A DNA stretch of 64,000 nucleotides from Methanolinea sp. (lineage in GTDB: Archaea > Halobacteriota > Methanomicrobia > Methanomicrobiales > Methanospirillaceae). Below the pieces are notes generated by a model. That model had not been told where the DNA came from and made no database searches. It was given only the letters and a program-made list of their open reading frames with translations. The DNA lies in NCBI GenBank assembly GCA_024518585.1, contig JANIHI010000011.1, positions 1 through 64,000 on the forward strand, given 5' to 3'. Numbering within the stretch: the first letter of the stretch is position 1; each line of letters opens with the position of its first letter. Positions 52,833 through 61,312 of this stretch are shown here, one piece after another. The translations under genes were made by a program, and so were the position numbers.

Positions 52833-53423
52833 ATGGCACGATCAATGTATGCCTACGTCAGAGAGGCATGGAAGAAGCCCTCACGGACGGGAGTCGACGA
52901 ACTCCTCTGGTCCCGCATGCAGCAGTGGCGGCGCGAGGGCAGCGTCGTCCGCATCGACCGCCCGACACGGATCGACCGGGCACGCAACCTCGGTTACAAG
53001 GCCAAGCAGGGCATCGTGATGGTCAGGGTGAAGGTCCGCAGGGGTGGCCGGCGCAAGTCCCGGTACGTCCGGGCGCGCCGGTCGATCCGGATGGGGATGA
53101 GCCGCATCACGGCAGCAAAGAGCCTGCAGAGGATGGCAGAAGAACGCGCCTCGCGCCGCTACCCGAACATGGAGGCCCTCAACTCCTACTGGGTGGGCCA
53201 GGACGGGAGGCACAAGTGGTACGAGGTCATCATGGTGGACGGGAACCACCCGGCCATCAAAAGTGACAGCCAGCTCTCCTGGATGAGCGACCCCGTCCAC
53301 CGGGGACGGGCAGAGCGGGGCAGGACCAGTGCCGGGATGAAAGGCCGGGGCATGCGAACCCGCGGGCGGGGAACTGAAAAGACACGGCCAAGTATCCGCT
53401 CGCACGGAAACCTTGGCAAATAA
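52833..53423 (+). CDS. rpl15e: Large-subunit ribosomal protein eL15
   Basis: A 196-residue, strongly basic protein with the eL15 pattern from [18 protein letters not shown] to [27 protein letters not shown] precedes the ATG. It begins the archaeal cluster that continues with RNase P and proteasome genes; the promoter is probably in the 100 bp after moaC, where TATA-like sequences and a hairpin occur. Confidence 0.96.
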   Translation: MARSMYAYVREAWKKPSRTGVDELLWSRMQQWRREGSVVRIDRPTRIDRARNLGYKAKQGIVMVRVKVRRGGRRKSRYVRARRSIRMGMSRITAAKSLQRMAEERASRRYPNMEALNSYWVGQDGRHKWYEVIMVDGNHPAIKSDSQLSWMSDPVHRGRAERGRTSAGMKGRGMRTRGRGTEKTRPSIRSHGNLGK

Positions 53424-53456
53424 CTTATCCCCCCCTTTTCCCAACTACTCTTCTCC

Positions 53457-54098
53457 ATGCACTGCACTGACGCCTGCGTCTACCCGTACCCCGACGGGGA
53501 CTCCACCATCCGCCGGATTGCCCTGACCGCCCGCGAACTTGGCCTGGACAGTGTCGTCGTCCCGGGGGCGGTCCCCCAGTCCTTCCGGGGGGTGGAGATC
53601 GTCGGGGCGGTCTTTTACCGGAAAAGCCACCCGGGAAGCGGGAGGGTCCCAAACGGCACCCAGGGTGCCGGGTGGGTTCTGGCCCTCGCGCAGGCAGGCG
53701 AGTATGCGGCCAACAGGGCCCTCCTCCGCTCGGGGAATGGAATGGTCCTCCGGGGGCTTCATGCGACGCCAAAAAACTCGTTTGACCATATCCTTTCCCG
53801 GATTGCCGCAGAGAAGGGGATTGCCGTTGACATCGACTTTTCGCCAGTGATAAAGGAGAGGGGGAGCCCGCGCCAGCGTGCCCTCCAGAAATACGCAGAC
53901 GTTATCCGTCTTCACCGGAAATTCGATTTCCCTCTCACAGTCTCCACGGGGGCCCGGTCCGTCCTCGAGATGAGGTCACCCCGCGAGATGGCTGCCCTGG
54001 GGCGGCTCATCGGCCTCGAGAGGCAGGAGACACAAGAGGCCCTCGCAACAGTGGGGAGACTTCTCTTTCCCGGGAAAGCCGTGGAGGTCGTCGGATGA
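53457..54098 (+). CDS. rnp3: RNase P protein component 3 (Rpp30)
   Basis: A 213-residue TIM-barrel protein. It starts CTDACVYPYPDG and has GVVLRGLHATPKNSF-like GMVLRGLHATPKNSFDHIL, and VDIDFSPVI and FPLTVSTGARSVLEMRSPREM near the end, as in archaeal Rpp30. It forms a complex with Pop5 on the RNase P RNA to process tRNA 5' ends. The next gene, pop5, overlaps its stop by 4 bp. Confidence 0.92.
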   Translation: MHCTDACVYPYPDGDSTIRRIALTARELGLDSVVVPGAVPQSFRGVEIVGAVFYRKSHPGSGRVPNGTQGAGWVLALAQAGEYAANRALLRSGNGMVLRGLHATPKNSFDHILSRIAAEKGIAVDIDFSPVIKERGSPRQRALQKYADVIRLHRKFDFPLTVSTGARSVLEMRSPREMAALGRLIGLERQETQEALATVGRLLFPGKAVEVVG

Positions 54099-54580
54099 AA
54101 CCCCGGCCGCCCACGCTCCGGGAGAACAGGCGTTACGTCCTCGTCCGGGTTGAACCGCCCTGGCCGGTGGCAGAGAACCGGGTCATCTACAGTGCCGTTG
54201 CAGAGGCCGTCACAAGCCTCTTTGGTGACGCGGGGGTGGCACGGGTGCAGCCGGCGGTGATCGCGGGCGGCCCGGGCTGGGCGATCGTCCGGTGCATCCG
54301 GTCGACCGAAGAAGACCTCCTCGCTGCCCTGGCCACCGTGACATGCGTGGACTCGCAGAGGAGGGCGCTGCGCCCCCTCCGGACATCGGGGACAGTACAG
54401 GCACTCAGGCGCCTCCTCTGCGCGGTAGAGACCACCCCCGTGACCGGGGGAGAAGAGGTCATTTACGGTGGCAGGACATTTTCCCCGGTCAGGTACCCGG
54501 GTGAAAAGGTTGATTTATTTGAAAAAGGATTTAAAAGCCAGGAACCATTGTTTCTCACAGCCGAGGATCTGGAGGAATAA
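54095..54580 (+). CDS. rnp2: RNase P protein component 2 (Pop5)
   Basis: A 161-residue protein with the Pop5 start RPPTLRENRRYVLVRVEPPWP and a beta-alpha-beta core (AIVRCIRSTEEDLLAALATVTCV). It is the partner of Rpp30, with which it is translationally coupled. The C-terminal 40 residues are longer than the core domain and end EPLFLTAEDLEE. An AT-rich TTTAAAA inside the last 60 bp may act as a TATA box for the proteasome gene. Confidence 0.9.
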   Translation: MKPRPPTLRENRRYVLVRVEPPWPVAENRVIYSAVAEAVTSLFGDAGVARVQPAVIAGGPGWAIVRCIRSTEEDLLAALATVTCVDSQRRALRPLRTSGTVQALRRLLCAVETTPVTGGEEVIYGGRTFSPVRYPGEKVDLFEKGFKSQEPLFLTAEDLEE

Positions 54581-54583
54581 GGA

Positions 54584-55309
54584 ATGCAGCCACAAGCGTA
54601 CCAGATGGGATATGACCGGGCGATCACAGTCTTCAGCCCGGACGGCCGCCTTTATCAGGTCGAGTATGCCAGGGAAGCCGTCAAGAGGGGAACAACCGCG
54701 GTCGGGATGAAGTGCCGCGATGGCGTGATCCTTATCGTGGACAAGAGGGTCAGTTCGAGGCTCCTTGAGCCCTCCTCAATCGAGAAAATATTCAAGATCG
54801 ACGAGCACATCGGTGTTGCCTCCTCCGGCCTCGTGGGAGACGCCCGTGCCCTCGTGGACAGGGCGCGGATAGAGTGCCAGATCAACCGCATCACTTACGA
54901 CGAGGAGATCGACGTCGAAGCCCTCGCCAAGAAACTCGGGGACCACATGCAGACGTATACCCAGTTTGGGGGTGCACGTCCCTACGGGACCGCCCTCCTC
55001 ATCGCTGGTGTGAGCGACGGACAGTGCCGGCTCTTCGAGACAGACCCGAGCGGGACGCTCCTCGAATACAAGGCCACGGGTATCGGCATCGGCCGGAACG
55101 CCGTTATGAAAGTATTCGAAGAGGAATATGACTTTGAAAGCAGCATCGATGACTGCATCCTCCTCGGTCTCAAGGCACTCCACGATGCCACCGAGGGCAA
55201 GTTCGATGTCAACACCGTGGAGATTGGCATCATAGAGCGCGAAAAACCCCTCTTTCGCAAGATGACCAAGGAAGAGGTCGCATCATTCGTTGAAAAACTT
55301 GAGAAGTAA
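54584..55309 (+). CDS. psmA: 20S proteasome alpha subunit
   Basis: A 241-residue alpha subunit. The N-terminal helix region is QMGYDRAITVFSPDGRLYQVEYAREAVKRG, followed by the lysine-containing GTTAVGMKCRDGVIL and the fold core GVASSGLVGDARALVDRAR. Alpha subunits form the outer heptameric rings that gate the proteolytic chamber. It lies 4 bp after pop5 in the superoperon. Confidence 0.96.
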   Translation: MQPQAYQMGYDRAITVFSPDGRLYQVEYAREAVKRGTTAVGMKCRDGVILIVDKRVSSRLLEPSSIEKIFKIDEHIGVASSGLVGDARALVDRARIECQINRITYDEEIDVEALAKKLGDHMQTYTQFGGARPYGTALLIAGVSDGQCRLFETDPSGTLLEYKATGIGIGRNAVMKVFEEEYDFESSIDDCILLGLKALHDATEGKFDVNTVEIGIIEREKPLFRKMTKEEVASFVEKLEK

Positions 55310-55321
55310 GGGGGACGTGGC

Positions 55322-56017
55322 ATGATACCCCTCGAGAAGGCTGTCTGCGCCCGCCTGGAGAGCCACGGGGAGAAGTTCGAGATCCTCGTCGATCCTGACC
55401 TTGCCGTGAAGTTCCGGCAGGGCGAGGAGGTGCCCGTCGAGGACATGGTCGCAGCCCTCTCGGTCTTTTCAAATGCGTCCCGGGGGACGAGGGCGTCCGA
55501 CGAGGCGCTCGAGAAAGTCTTTGCGACGACCGATTTTTCAGAAATCGCACGCAGGATCATCCGCAAGGGAGAGATACACCTTACCGCCGAACAGCGGCGG
55601 CAGATGATCGCAGACAAGAAAAAGCAGGTCATCCACTTCATCGCGAGGAATGCCATCAACCCGCAGACGGGGCTCCCGCACCCCCCCCAGAGGATCGAGC
55701 TCGCGATGGAGGAGGCCCGGGTCAATATCGACCTTTACAAGCACCTGGACGAACTCGTCAAGGAGACAGTCAAGGCGCTCCGCCCCATCCTCCCCATCAA
55801 GTTCGAAGAACTGCGCATCGCCGTCAGGATCCCTGCAGATCACGCTCCAAAGGCTTTTGGAGAGATCCAGTCAGCCGCAACGATCGAGCGGGACGAGTGG
55901 CAGAAGGACGGGTCCTGGATCTGCATCGTGCGCATCCCCGCCGGGATCCAGGGAGATTTCTACAGCCTCATCAATAAGATCACGAAGGGGCAGGGCGAGG
56001 TGAAGATCCTCGATTAA
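55322..56017 (+). CDS. sdo1: SBDS/Sdo1 ribosome maturation protein
   Basis: A 231-residue SBDS homologue. It has the FYSH domain (CARLESHGEKFEILVDPDLAVKFRQGE), a central helical domain (RRQMIADKKKQVIHFIARNAINPQTGLPHPPQRIELAMEEA) and the C-terminal ferredoxin-like domain. It helps release aIF6 from new large subunits. In many archaea the exosome genes follow; here the next gene is eL43 after only 56 bp. Confidence 0.93.
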   Translation: MIPLEKAVCARLESHGEKFEILVDPDLAVKFRQGEEVPVEDMVAALSVFSNASRGTRASDEALEKVFATTDFSEIARRIIRKGEIHLTAEQRRQMIADKKKQVIHFIARNAINPQTGLPHPPQRIELAMEEARVNIDLYKHLDELVKETVKALRPILPIKFEELRIAVRIPADHAPKAFGEIQSAATIERDEWQKDGSWICIVRIPAGIQGDFYSLINKITKGQGEVKILD

Positions 56018-56073
56018 GTATATCAGGAAAGACTGCGAATTATAAAAGACCAGATGATTTCGGGGTATGAACC

Positions 56074-56364
56074 ATGAGCAGCGGACAGCAGAAGGCAAAG
56101 GGACGTGTCACAGGGAGTGCAGGGCGGTTTGGACCACGGTATGGCAGGTTCATCAGGAAGAGGGTCGCCGAGACAGAGAGTATCTCCCGTGCTGCACACC
56201 GCTGCCCCCGGTGTGACACGATGGCGGTCAGGCGCGTCGGGACGGGGATATGGGCATGCCGCAAGTGCGGGTTCAAGTTCGCGGGCGGTGCCTACACGCC
56301 GCAGACCCCGGCACTCCGGATCGCCATGCGGGCAATTGACCGGACGATGAACATCCCGGAGTGA
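56074..56364 (+). CDS. rpl37ae: Large-subunit ribosomal protein eL43
   Basis: A 96-residue zinc-ribbon ribosomal protein. The start ([25 protein letters not shown]), CPRC and CRKC pairs and [11 protein letters not shown] are typical of eL43 (L37Ae). It is part of the translation superoperon. Confidence 0.95.
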   Translation: MSSGQQKAKGRVTGSAGRFGPRYGRFIRKRVAETESISRAAHRCPRCDTMAVRRVGTGIWACRKCGFKFAGGAYTPQTPALRIAMRAIDRTMNIPE

Positions 56365-56371
56365 AGGGGCC

Positions 56372-56506
56372 ATGGTTGCGAATTACAAGTGTGCCCGGTG
56401 CAAGCAGAAGGTCGAGATCGATGTCAACGTCCGGTGTCCCTATTGCGGGCACCGCATCCTCTTCAAGGAACGCGGCGCTGCGATCAAGGAACTGAAGGCA
56501 CGGTAA
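56372..56506 (+). CDS. rpo12: RNA polymerase subunit Rpo12 (P)
   Basis: A 44-residue protein, [18 protein letters not shown] and onward, with the zinc ligands CARC and CPYCGHR and the C-terminal [14 protein letters not shown], which are diagnostic for RpoP/Rpb12. It lies 7 bp after eL43; the GAAGGGG before the ATG provides a ribosome binding site. Confidence 0.94.
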   Translation: MVANYKCARCKQKVEIDVNVRCPYCGHRILFKERGAAIKELKAR

Positions 56507-56811
56507 GAGAGCCGGGGCGTCCCCGCGATCCCCCCAAAAATATCAAACCCCCATTCCTGTTTTTCATCCCTCCAACTTTTGTTCTCCTCCCCCCCTCCGT
56601 GGATAATCCCTTTCTCACTTTTTTTCGGGAACGCGACGGGGGACACTTTGCAAACCCTAGCCGTTGCAAAAAATTGCACTGATGTGTTCCGCGGGGAAAA
56701 TGGCCAGGGAAAGGACCAATTGGTTTTAAGCATGCCGGTGTCAATATATCACGGTCATATGCGGGGACGGGGAGAGAGACTTCCTTCCCGCTGGCCATGC
56801 TAGGTGAAGAA
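56507..56811. other. Intergenic region between rpo12 and pcc1
   Basis: About 305 bp with several T-rich runs between 56555 and 56630 that could terminate the upstream superoperon. TATA-like sequences (GGTTTTAAGC near 56721, CAATATATC near 56746) could start a separate pcc1-pfdB transcript. No gene is seen. Confidence 0.4.
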
Positions 56812-57093
56812 ATGCCGCAGGAAAAGGGGTCGTGTGCGCACGAAGCGGTCTTTTGCTTCCGGTGTGCCCATGCCGCCATGCTCTACGGCGCCCTTTTCCC
56901 TGAACTTGCCGCAGAGGAAAACCCCCGTTCCCGGGCAGAGTGTTTCCGGGAGGGCAGTGATACCCTGGTCCTGAAAATCAGGGCCCGGGACATCGCCGCC
57001 CTCCGGGCATCACTCAACATGTGGTTGCGCCTGGTCACCGTCGCAGACGAGATGCAGGCGCTCGTGTCAGGTAAGCGCGAGGAGAGAGAATGA
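56812..57093 (+). CDS. pcc1: KEOPS complex subunit Pcc1
   Basis: A protein of about 93 residues. The pattern NPRSRAECFREGSDTLVLKIRARDIAALRASLNMWLRLVTVADEM is that of Pcc1, the dimerising subunit of KEOPS, which makes t6A37 in tRNA. An N-terminal extension with CAHEAVFCFRCAHA contains three cysteines and is not usual. ATG 56812 is preferred over 56797 because GGTGA lies just before it. Position next to prefoldin beta is typical for archaea. Confidence 0.85.
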   Translation: MPQEKGSCAHEAVFCFRCAHAAMLYGALFPELAAEENPRSRAECFREGSDTLVLKIRARDIAALRASLNMWLRLVTVADEMQALVSGKREERE

Positions 57094-57455
57094 GCAGCAA
57101 CATATCCCCCAAAGTCCAGAACCAGATCGCCCAGCTGCAGACGATGCAGCAGCAGATGCAGACCATCGGGGCGCAGAAGAGCCAGTACGAGATGGCGGTG
57201 CGCGAGGCACGGCGGGCAACCGAGGAATTAAAAGACCTGCCCGACGAAAACGCTGTCTTCATGAGCGTGGGCTCGGTCCTCATGCAGAAGAAGAAGGAGG
57301 AGGTCCTCGCCAAGCTCAATGACAAGATCGAGACCCTCGAGGTCAGGATCAAGTCCCTCGAGAAACAGGAGACCCTGCTCCAGGGCAAGTTCGAGCAGCT
57401 CCAGGCGCAGGTCAGGCAGGCCATCGAGGGCAAGCCTGCCCCGGGCGCTGCCTGA
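57090..57455 (+). CDS. pfdB: Prefoldin beta subunit
   Basis: A 121-residue coiled-coil protein. Two heptad-rich helices (SPKVQNQIAQLQTMQQQMQTIGAQKSQYEMAVREARRATEEL and EEVLAKLNDKIETLEVRIKSLEKQE) are joined by the beta hairpin NAVFMSVGSVLMQ. Four beta and two alpha subunits form the chaperone. The start overlaps the pcc1 stop. Confidence 0.95.
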   Translation: MSSNISPKVQNQIAQLQTMQQQMQTIGAQKSQYEMAVREARRATEELKDLPDENAVFMSVGSVLMQKKKEEVLAKLNDKIETLEVRIKSLEKQETLLQGKFEQLQAQVRQAIEGKPAPGAA

Positions 57456-57461
57456 CCGCCC

Positions 57462-57479
57462 CTCTCCTTTTTTCCCGGT
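57462..57479. terminator. T-rich termination region between convergent genes
   Basis: CTCTCCTTTTTTCCC follows the prefoldin stop codon. The convergent synthase gene ends only 30 bp away. Confidence 0.4.
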
Positions 57480-57485
57480 CGTTTC

Positions 57486-59027
57486 CTATTTCCCTTTCCC
57501 GGCAGGGGCGTCCAGCCGGTGGAGGAGGTTGAGTGCGTTGATCATGGCCTCGGTGGAGGCAAGCACGATGTCGTCGCCGGAGGCACTCGCGTCAAAGACA
57601 CGCCCGTGCTCGTCCTCCACGGCAATCGTCACGTGACCGATGGCGTCTGAGCCCCCCGATATGGCCTCGACGTGGAAGTCCTTGAGGTGGACCTTCACGG
57701 GGAGCATCCCGAGGACGGCGTTGAGTGCGGCATCTACGGGCCCCGTCCCCGTCGCACTGTAGACCGATTCCTTCCCCCCGATCCGTGCCTTCACGCTGGC
57801 CGTCGGGATGACATGGTTGCCGGTCATCACGGCAAACTCGTCCATCTCGATGTAGCGCCCCCCGTTGCCCACGCCCATCTCGCTCTCGGCTATCTCGTAG
57901 AGGTCGGCATCTGTCACCCTCTTGCCCTTGACGGAGATGAACTTGATCTTCTCCACGATCCTGTCCAGCTGGGTATCATTCGGGTGGAGGTGAACCTCCT
58001 CGAGCATCTGGCGGACGGCGTGCCGCCCGACGTGCTTGCCGAGCGTGAGACGACGGCGGTGCCCAACCATCTCCGGTGTCATGATGCCGGGCTCGAACGT
58101 GGCGGCACACGCAATGACACCGTGCGAGTGGATACCGCTCTCGTGCGAGAACGCGTTGTCCCCAACGATTGGGTACGTGGGAGGAATCGCGATGCCCGAG
58201 TACCGGGAGATGAGCCGGGATGTCTCGACGAGCTTCTCCTTCACAATTCCGGTATCGATCCCAAAGATGGACTCAAGGACCATCACGGTCGCGGAGAGGT
58301 CGGCGTTCCCCGCCCGTTCGCCAAGGCCGTTCACCGTCACCTGGACCTGGGATGCCCCGGCCTCGACCGCGGTGATCGTGTTTGCAACGGCAAGCCCGAA
58401 GTCGTTGTGGCAGTGCACGTCGAGGGGGCAGTCGATCTCGCGGGCGAGGTGGGAGATCAGGTCCCTCATCGCCATCGGCGTGGAGACACCGACGGTGTCC
58501 GGGACGTTCAAAATGGTAGCCCCGGCCTCGGCAGCGGTCCGGAAGACCGAGAGGAGGTAGTCCCTCTCCGTCCGGGTCGCATCCATTGCCGAGAACATGC
58601 ACAGGTTGCAGTGGTCCCGGACGTAGGCGACGATCTCGCCCGTGATATCAAGGACCTCTTCCCTGCTCTTCTTGATCGTGTGCACCCTCTGGACCTCGGA
58701 GGTCGGGATGAAGACGTGGACCATGTCCACGCCGCAGTCGAGGCACGCGTCCACGTCCTCCCGGCGGGACCGGGCGAGGCCGCAGACCCTGGCGTCAAGG
58801 CCAAGGTCGGCAATTGCCCTGACCGTCGTCTTCTCCCCCTGCGAGGAGGCAGGAAATCCCGCCTCGATGGCATGGACGCCGATCGAGGAGAGCTGGCGGG
58901 CTATCTCGAGCTTTTGTTCAAAGGTAAACGAGATACCGGGCGTCTGTTCCCCGTCCCGGAGGGTGGTGTCAAAAACAGTCACTCTTCTCTTTGCCTGGCT
59001 AGCGACAAAGAAGACAATTCCCCACAT
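57486..59027 (-). CDS. leuA: 2-Isopropylmalate synthase / citramalate synthase family
   Basis: A 513-residue member of the HMGL-like Claisen synthases. Motifs are VFDTTLRDGEQTPGISF, the metal-binding HCHNDFGLAVANTITAVEAGA and GLGERAGNADL, and a C-terminal LeuA regulatory domain (SVKARIGGKESVYSATGTGPVDAALNAV). Archaeal LeuA and CimA are hard to separate by eye, so the acceptor may be 2-oxoisovalerate (leucine) or pyruvate (isoleucine). It has a separate promoter from the tRNAs on the other strand. Confidence 0.85.
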   Translation of the reverse strand: MWGIVFFVASQAKRRVTVFDTTLRDGEQTPGISFTFEQKLEIARQLSSIGVHAIEAGFPASSQGEKTTVRAIADLGLDARVCGLARSRREDVDACLDCGVDMVHVFIPTSEVQRVHTIKKSREEVLDITGEIVAYVRDHCNLCMFSAMDATRTERDYLLSVFRTAAEAGATILNVPDTVGVSTPMAMRDLISHLAREIDCPLDVHCHNDFGLAVANTITAVEAGASQVQVTVNGLGERAGNADLSATVMVLESIFGIDTGIVKEKLVETSRLISRYSGIAIPPTYPIVGDNAFSHESGIHSHGVIACAATFEPGIMTPEMVGHRRRLTLGKHVGRHAVRQMLEEVHLHPNDTQLDRIVEKIKFISVKGKRVTDADLYEIAESEMGVGNGGRYIEMDEFAVMTGNHVIPTASVKARIGGKESVYSATGTGPVDAALNAVLGMLPVKVHLKDFHVEAISGGSDAIGHVTIAVEDEHGRVFDASASGDDIVLASTEAMINALNLLHRLDAPAGKGK

Positions 59028-59112
59028 CAGTGGTTCTGGAGGTCATGTCTCTATGGTTAGTGCCCCGATCCCATAAAGGTACCCTGCATTGCACCCGGAT
59101 TCCCGGGGAATC

Positions 59113-59130
59113 GATACGTTTAATAGGTTC
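59113..59130 (+). promoter_or_regulatory. TATA box of the tRNA transcript
   Basis: ACGTTTAATAGG lies 30-38 bases before the tRNA-Tyr 5' end, the expected spacing for an archaeal tRNA promoter. Confidence 0.55.
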
Positions 59131-59156
59131 ATTCCCCCTATAGTATGAGCGCAAAT

Positions 59157-59262
59157 CCCGCCTTAACTCAGACTGGTAGAGTGCGCGGCTGTAGTATGAT
59201 GTGCCGGGAAAGGCAATTGCGCGGCTACCGCGATGTCCCCGGTTCGAATCCGGGAGGCGGGA
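59157..59262 (+). tRNA. tRNA-Tyr (GUA) with a 32-nt intron
   Basis: The acceptor stem CCCGCCT pairs with AGGCGGG, with discriminator A. The D arm is ACTC/GAGT. The anticodon stem is CGCGG/CCGCG with loop CTGTAG-A, anticodon GTA. The T arm is CCCGG-TTCGAAT-CCGGG. Bases 59195-59226 are an intron after position 37, the standard archaeal place, removed by the splicing endonuclease. The C1-G72 pair and A73 fit archaeal tyrosyl-tRNA identity. CCA is not encoded. Confidence 0.93.
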
Positions 59263-59295
59263 TCACCCAAAACCGTTGCGCGAAAAAAAAACCGT

Positions 59296-59368
59296 GCCCA
59301 GGTAGTGTAGTGGCCTATCATGTCGGCCTGTCACGCCGACGACTCGGATTCGAATTCCGACCTGGGCG
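59296..59368 (+). tRNA. tRNA-Asp (GUC)
   Basis: The acceptor stem GCCCAGG pairs with CCTGGGC, with discriminator G. The anticodon loop CTGTCAC has anticodon GTC, and the T loop is TTCGAAT. It has no intron. It lies 33 bp after tRNA-Tyr and is probably transcribed with it. Confidence 0.94.
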
Positions 59369-59489
59369 TCTCCTTTTATCGTTCTTCACCATTTCACGGG
59401 GAAGAGCAGCCCGCGTGGTTTTCAGCCTCCCGAAGTTTTACATTTGGTGACAGAACGAAAAATTGCTGTCTTGAGAGGAACATGCTAAT

Positions 59490-59556
59490 CAAAACCACGG
59501 CGGAAATGCCCACCGGGGGCGGCGGGGCTATCCCATTTTTTAGGGGCGTGGTTTTG
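59490..59556 (+). repeat. 67-bp element related to the dispersed repeat, bounded by a 10-bp inverted repeat
   Basis: CAAAACCACG at the left end and CGTGGTTTTG at the right end are perfectly complementary. The inside contains GGGGGCGGCGG and CTATCCCAT, which align with the core of repeat copies A and B (GGCGGCGGAACTATCCTCATG, then GGGGGTTTGG). It probably is a shortened or diverged third copy whose outer stem has changed by compensating bases. Confidence 0.55.
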
Positions 59557-59662
59557 GTAGAAAAATGCATCCGGGTTTTCATCAGGGGGATGTGACCAAA
59601 AGGGGTCGTGAGCGTTTCAATAGGACCTGAAAAAGTACGATAAAAACCGGGGTGAGGACCAA

Positions 59663-59688
59663 ATAGCAAATCATTTAAGGTTTGCTAT
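59663..59688. promoter_or_regulatory. 8-bp inverted repeat before secreted paralogue 5
   Basis: ATAGCAAA and TTTGCTAT are perfect arms around a 10-nt spacer containing CATTTAAGG, a possible TATA box. The gene starts 39 bp downstream. It could be an operator. Confidence 0.5.
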
Positions 59689-59727
59689 GGAAAAAAATAT
59701 CAGATTTATCCTTCCGGAGGACGTTGC

Positions 59728-60813
59728 ATGAAAAAGCAGTGGTTTTTAATCGGGATCTTGATCCTTGCCTGGATTCTCGTGTGCACGGTATCGGCAGATG
59801 TTCGTCCCCCGGAGACGAAGGAGACACAGTCCTTCGCGACCGTCACCTCCGTGGAAGTATATGGGGCCTTTTCCGAAAGCGATATCCTTGGATGGAGGCA
59901 GAGCAACGAGGCGCTTGATAAAAATAGGGATTATATTTCCAATGCGCCACTACTAGACGATGACGGAGATTGGACATTTACCGGTGAGAATATTGAAAAT
60001 ATGCAACCGTCCGACTGGAGACCCAGGGAACCAGGTGATGAAAATCAATTTTGGATTTTTGCATTTTTCCCTTATCCAAATTTTCCACCCCTCTTTGAAG
60101 GGTTTGTCGAATCTCCAGAACCGCCCCTCGGCCGGTACGAGGTCCAGATAGCATCTTCAATACGGGAAGATACCCTGGCAAACCAGGGCCTGACTTCCTA
60201 TGCAAAACAGTCATCCATTGATACCCGAGCCCCGGCGGCAAACATGTTCAATGTTGAACAGAGGAAGGCAGTCGGGTTTGCAGGAACTGCGACGGGGCGA
60301 ATCGTTTCGGATGAATCCGCATTGATTGACGGAGCGGGCGCAACGATTCAAACGGCCGGCCGGCAACTCGGGAGCTGCCCGTTCCTGAACGATTGCATTG
60401 GAAACTGCGTGCCACCGTTCTGCACTATCGTGGAGATGGGGAGCATGCTTGACATGAAGGAAGTGCAGTTTGCGAGCGAGGTGAAATCAAGGACGATTGC
60501 GAAAGTGGCCATCGAAAGCGGTGAGTCCTCCTCGGACGAACCAGCGGCACAGGTGGCATTCCCCGTCATCGATGGTCCGCCAACCACCCTCGTGTATGGT
60601 ATCAGGGTGACGGGTCCCGGTCAGGCACCGGCTGCGGTCGGGGATGTGATGGCTTACATGAACGTCCATGCCCAGGATGGGAGCCCTGGTTGCCCTGGTT
60701 CCTCCCTTGCAAAAGGTATAGATCTCGTCTACAAGGAGAAGACAACTGCCGGAGGTTACGTCTCCCTCTTTGAAAAGAAGATGCAGTATGAATCCGGGAT
60801 TCAGTGTCACTGA
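59728..60813 (+). CDS. Secreted paralogue family member 5 (long form)
   Basis: A 361-residue protein with a signal peptide (LIGILILAWILVCTVSA). It begins DVRPPETKETQSFATVTSVEVYGAFSESDILGW. After an insertion of about 70 residues rich in Pro, Phe and acidic residues, it returns to the family pattern with ESALIDGAGATIQ, CIGNCVPPFCTIVEMGS and the C-terminus KGIDLVYKEKTTAGGYVSLFEKKMQYESG. It has more cysteines than the clustered members. The ATG follows a CCGGAGG site. A palindrome upstream may control it. Confidence 0.78.
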   Translation: MKKQWFLIGILILAWILVCTVSADVRPPETKETQSFATVTSVEVYGAFSESDILGWRQSNEALDKNRDYISNAPLLDDDGDWTFTGENIENMQPSDWRPREPGDENQFWIFAFFPYPNFPPLFEGFVESPEPPLGRYEVQIASSIREDTLANQGLTSYAKQSSIDTRAPAANMFNVEQRKAVGFAGTATGRIVSDESALIDGAGATIQTAGRQLGSCPFLNDCIGNCVPPFCTIVEMGSMLDMKEVQFASEVKSRTIAKVAIESGESSSDEPAAQVAFPVIDGPPTTLVYGIRVTGPGQAPAAVGDVMAYMNVHAQDGSPGCPGSSLAKGIDLVYKEKTTAGGYVSLFEKKMQYESGIQCH

Positions 60814-60836
60814 TTATTACTACTCTTTTTTAATTT

Positions 60837-61178
60837 TTAACCGACTTTCTGAGTGACGTGAACACGCCATTTGATTTTTTGCAAAGCACACTCAATCGCC
60901 AGCTGTGCACACGGGTCCGTGTCCTCGAGCATCCGTTCGAGGTAGGGAATCGCCCTCCTGCTCCCCGTGTTGCCGAGCGCCCACGCAGCAAGAACCCTGA
61001 CCCCCGGGTCATCATGGTAGAGACCCTTGATGAGGATATCAACAGCATCATCCCCCTTTTCACTCAGTGAGCGTGCGGCCCTCCACCGGGTATCGACTAC
61101 CGGGCTCTGGAGACATTCAAGAAGGTCATTGACTTCCCTCCCAGGACTCCGCTCTCCCGTCTCACCAGGGTGTGTCAT
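60837..61178 (-). CDS. Short HEAT-repeat protein
   Basis: A 113-residue protein with about three HEAT-like helical pairs (VVDTRWRAARSLSEKG, DPGVRVLAAWALGNTGSRRAIPYLERML, CAQLAIECALQKI). Such proteins are usually protein-protein adaptors; phycocyanobilin-lyase-type HEAT repeats have the same DPGVRxxAAWALG pattern. A minus-strand TATA box (CTTTTATATG) lies about 35-45 bases before the ATG, so the leader is short. Its role beside surface proteins is unknown. Confidence 0.8.
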   Translation of the reverse strand: MTHPGETGERSPGREVNDLLECLQSPVVDTRWRAARSLSEKGDDAVDILIKGLYHDDPGVRVLAAWALGNTGSRRAIPYLERMLEDTDPCAQLAIECALQKIKWRVHVTQKVG

Positions 61179-61312
61179 GTGCTAACATACCGCAATATCC
61201 TGTTCATCATATAAAAGTATCGCCCATGATCGCATTTCCTCTGCAGATACCCCCGCAGATAGGTATATTAAAATACAGAGTATTCTGTTTCATATCGCAT
61301 GGTGGTTGAAAG

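Larger units (their letters stand above)
59369..59727. other. Intergenic region with repeat remnant and palindrome
   Basis: About 360 bp between tRNA-Asp and the next secreted paralogue. It contains the hairpin-bounded repeat-related element and an 8-bp inverted repeat listed separately. The remainder shows nothing coding. Confidence 0.4.
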
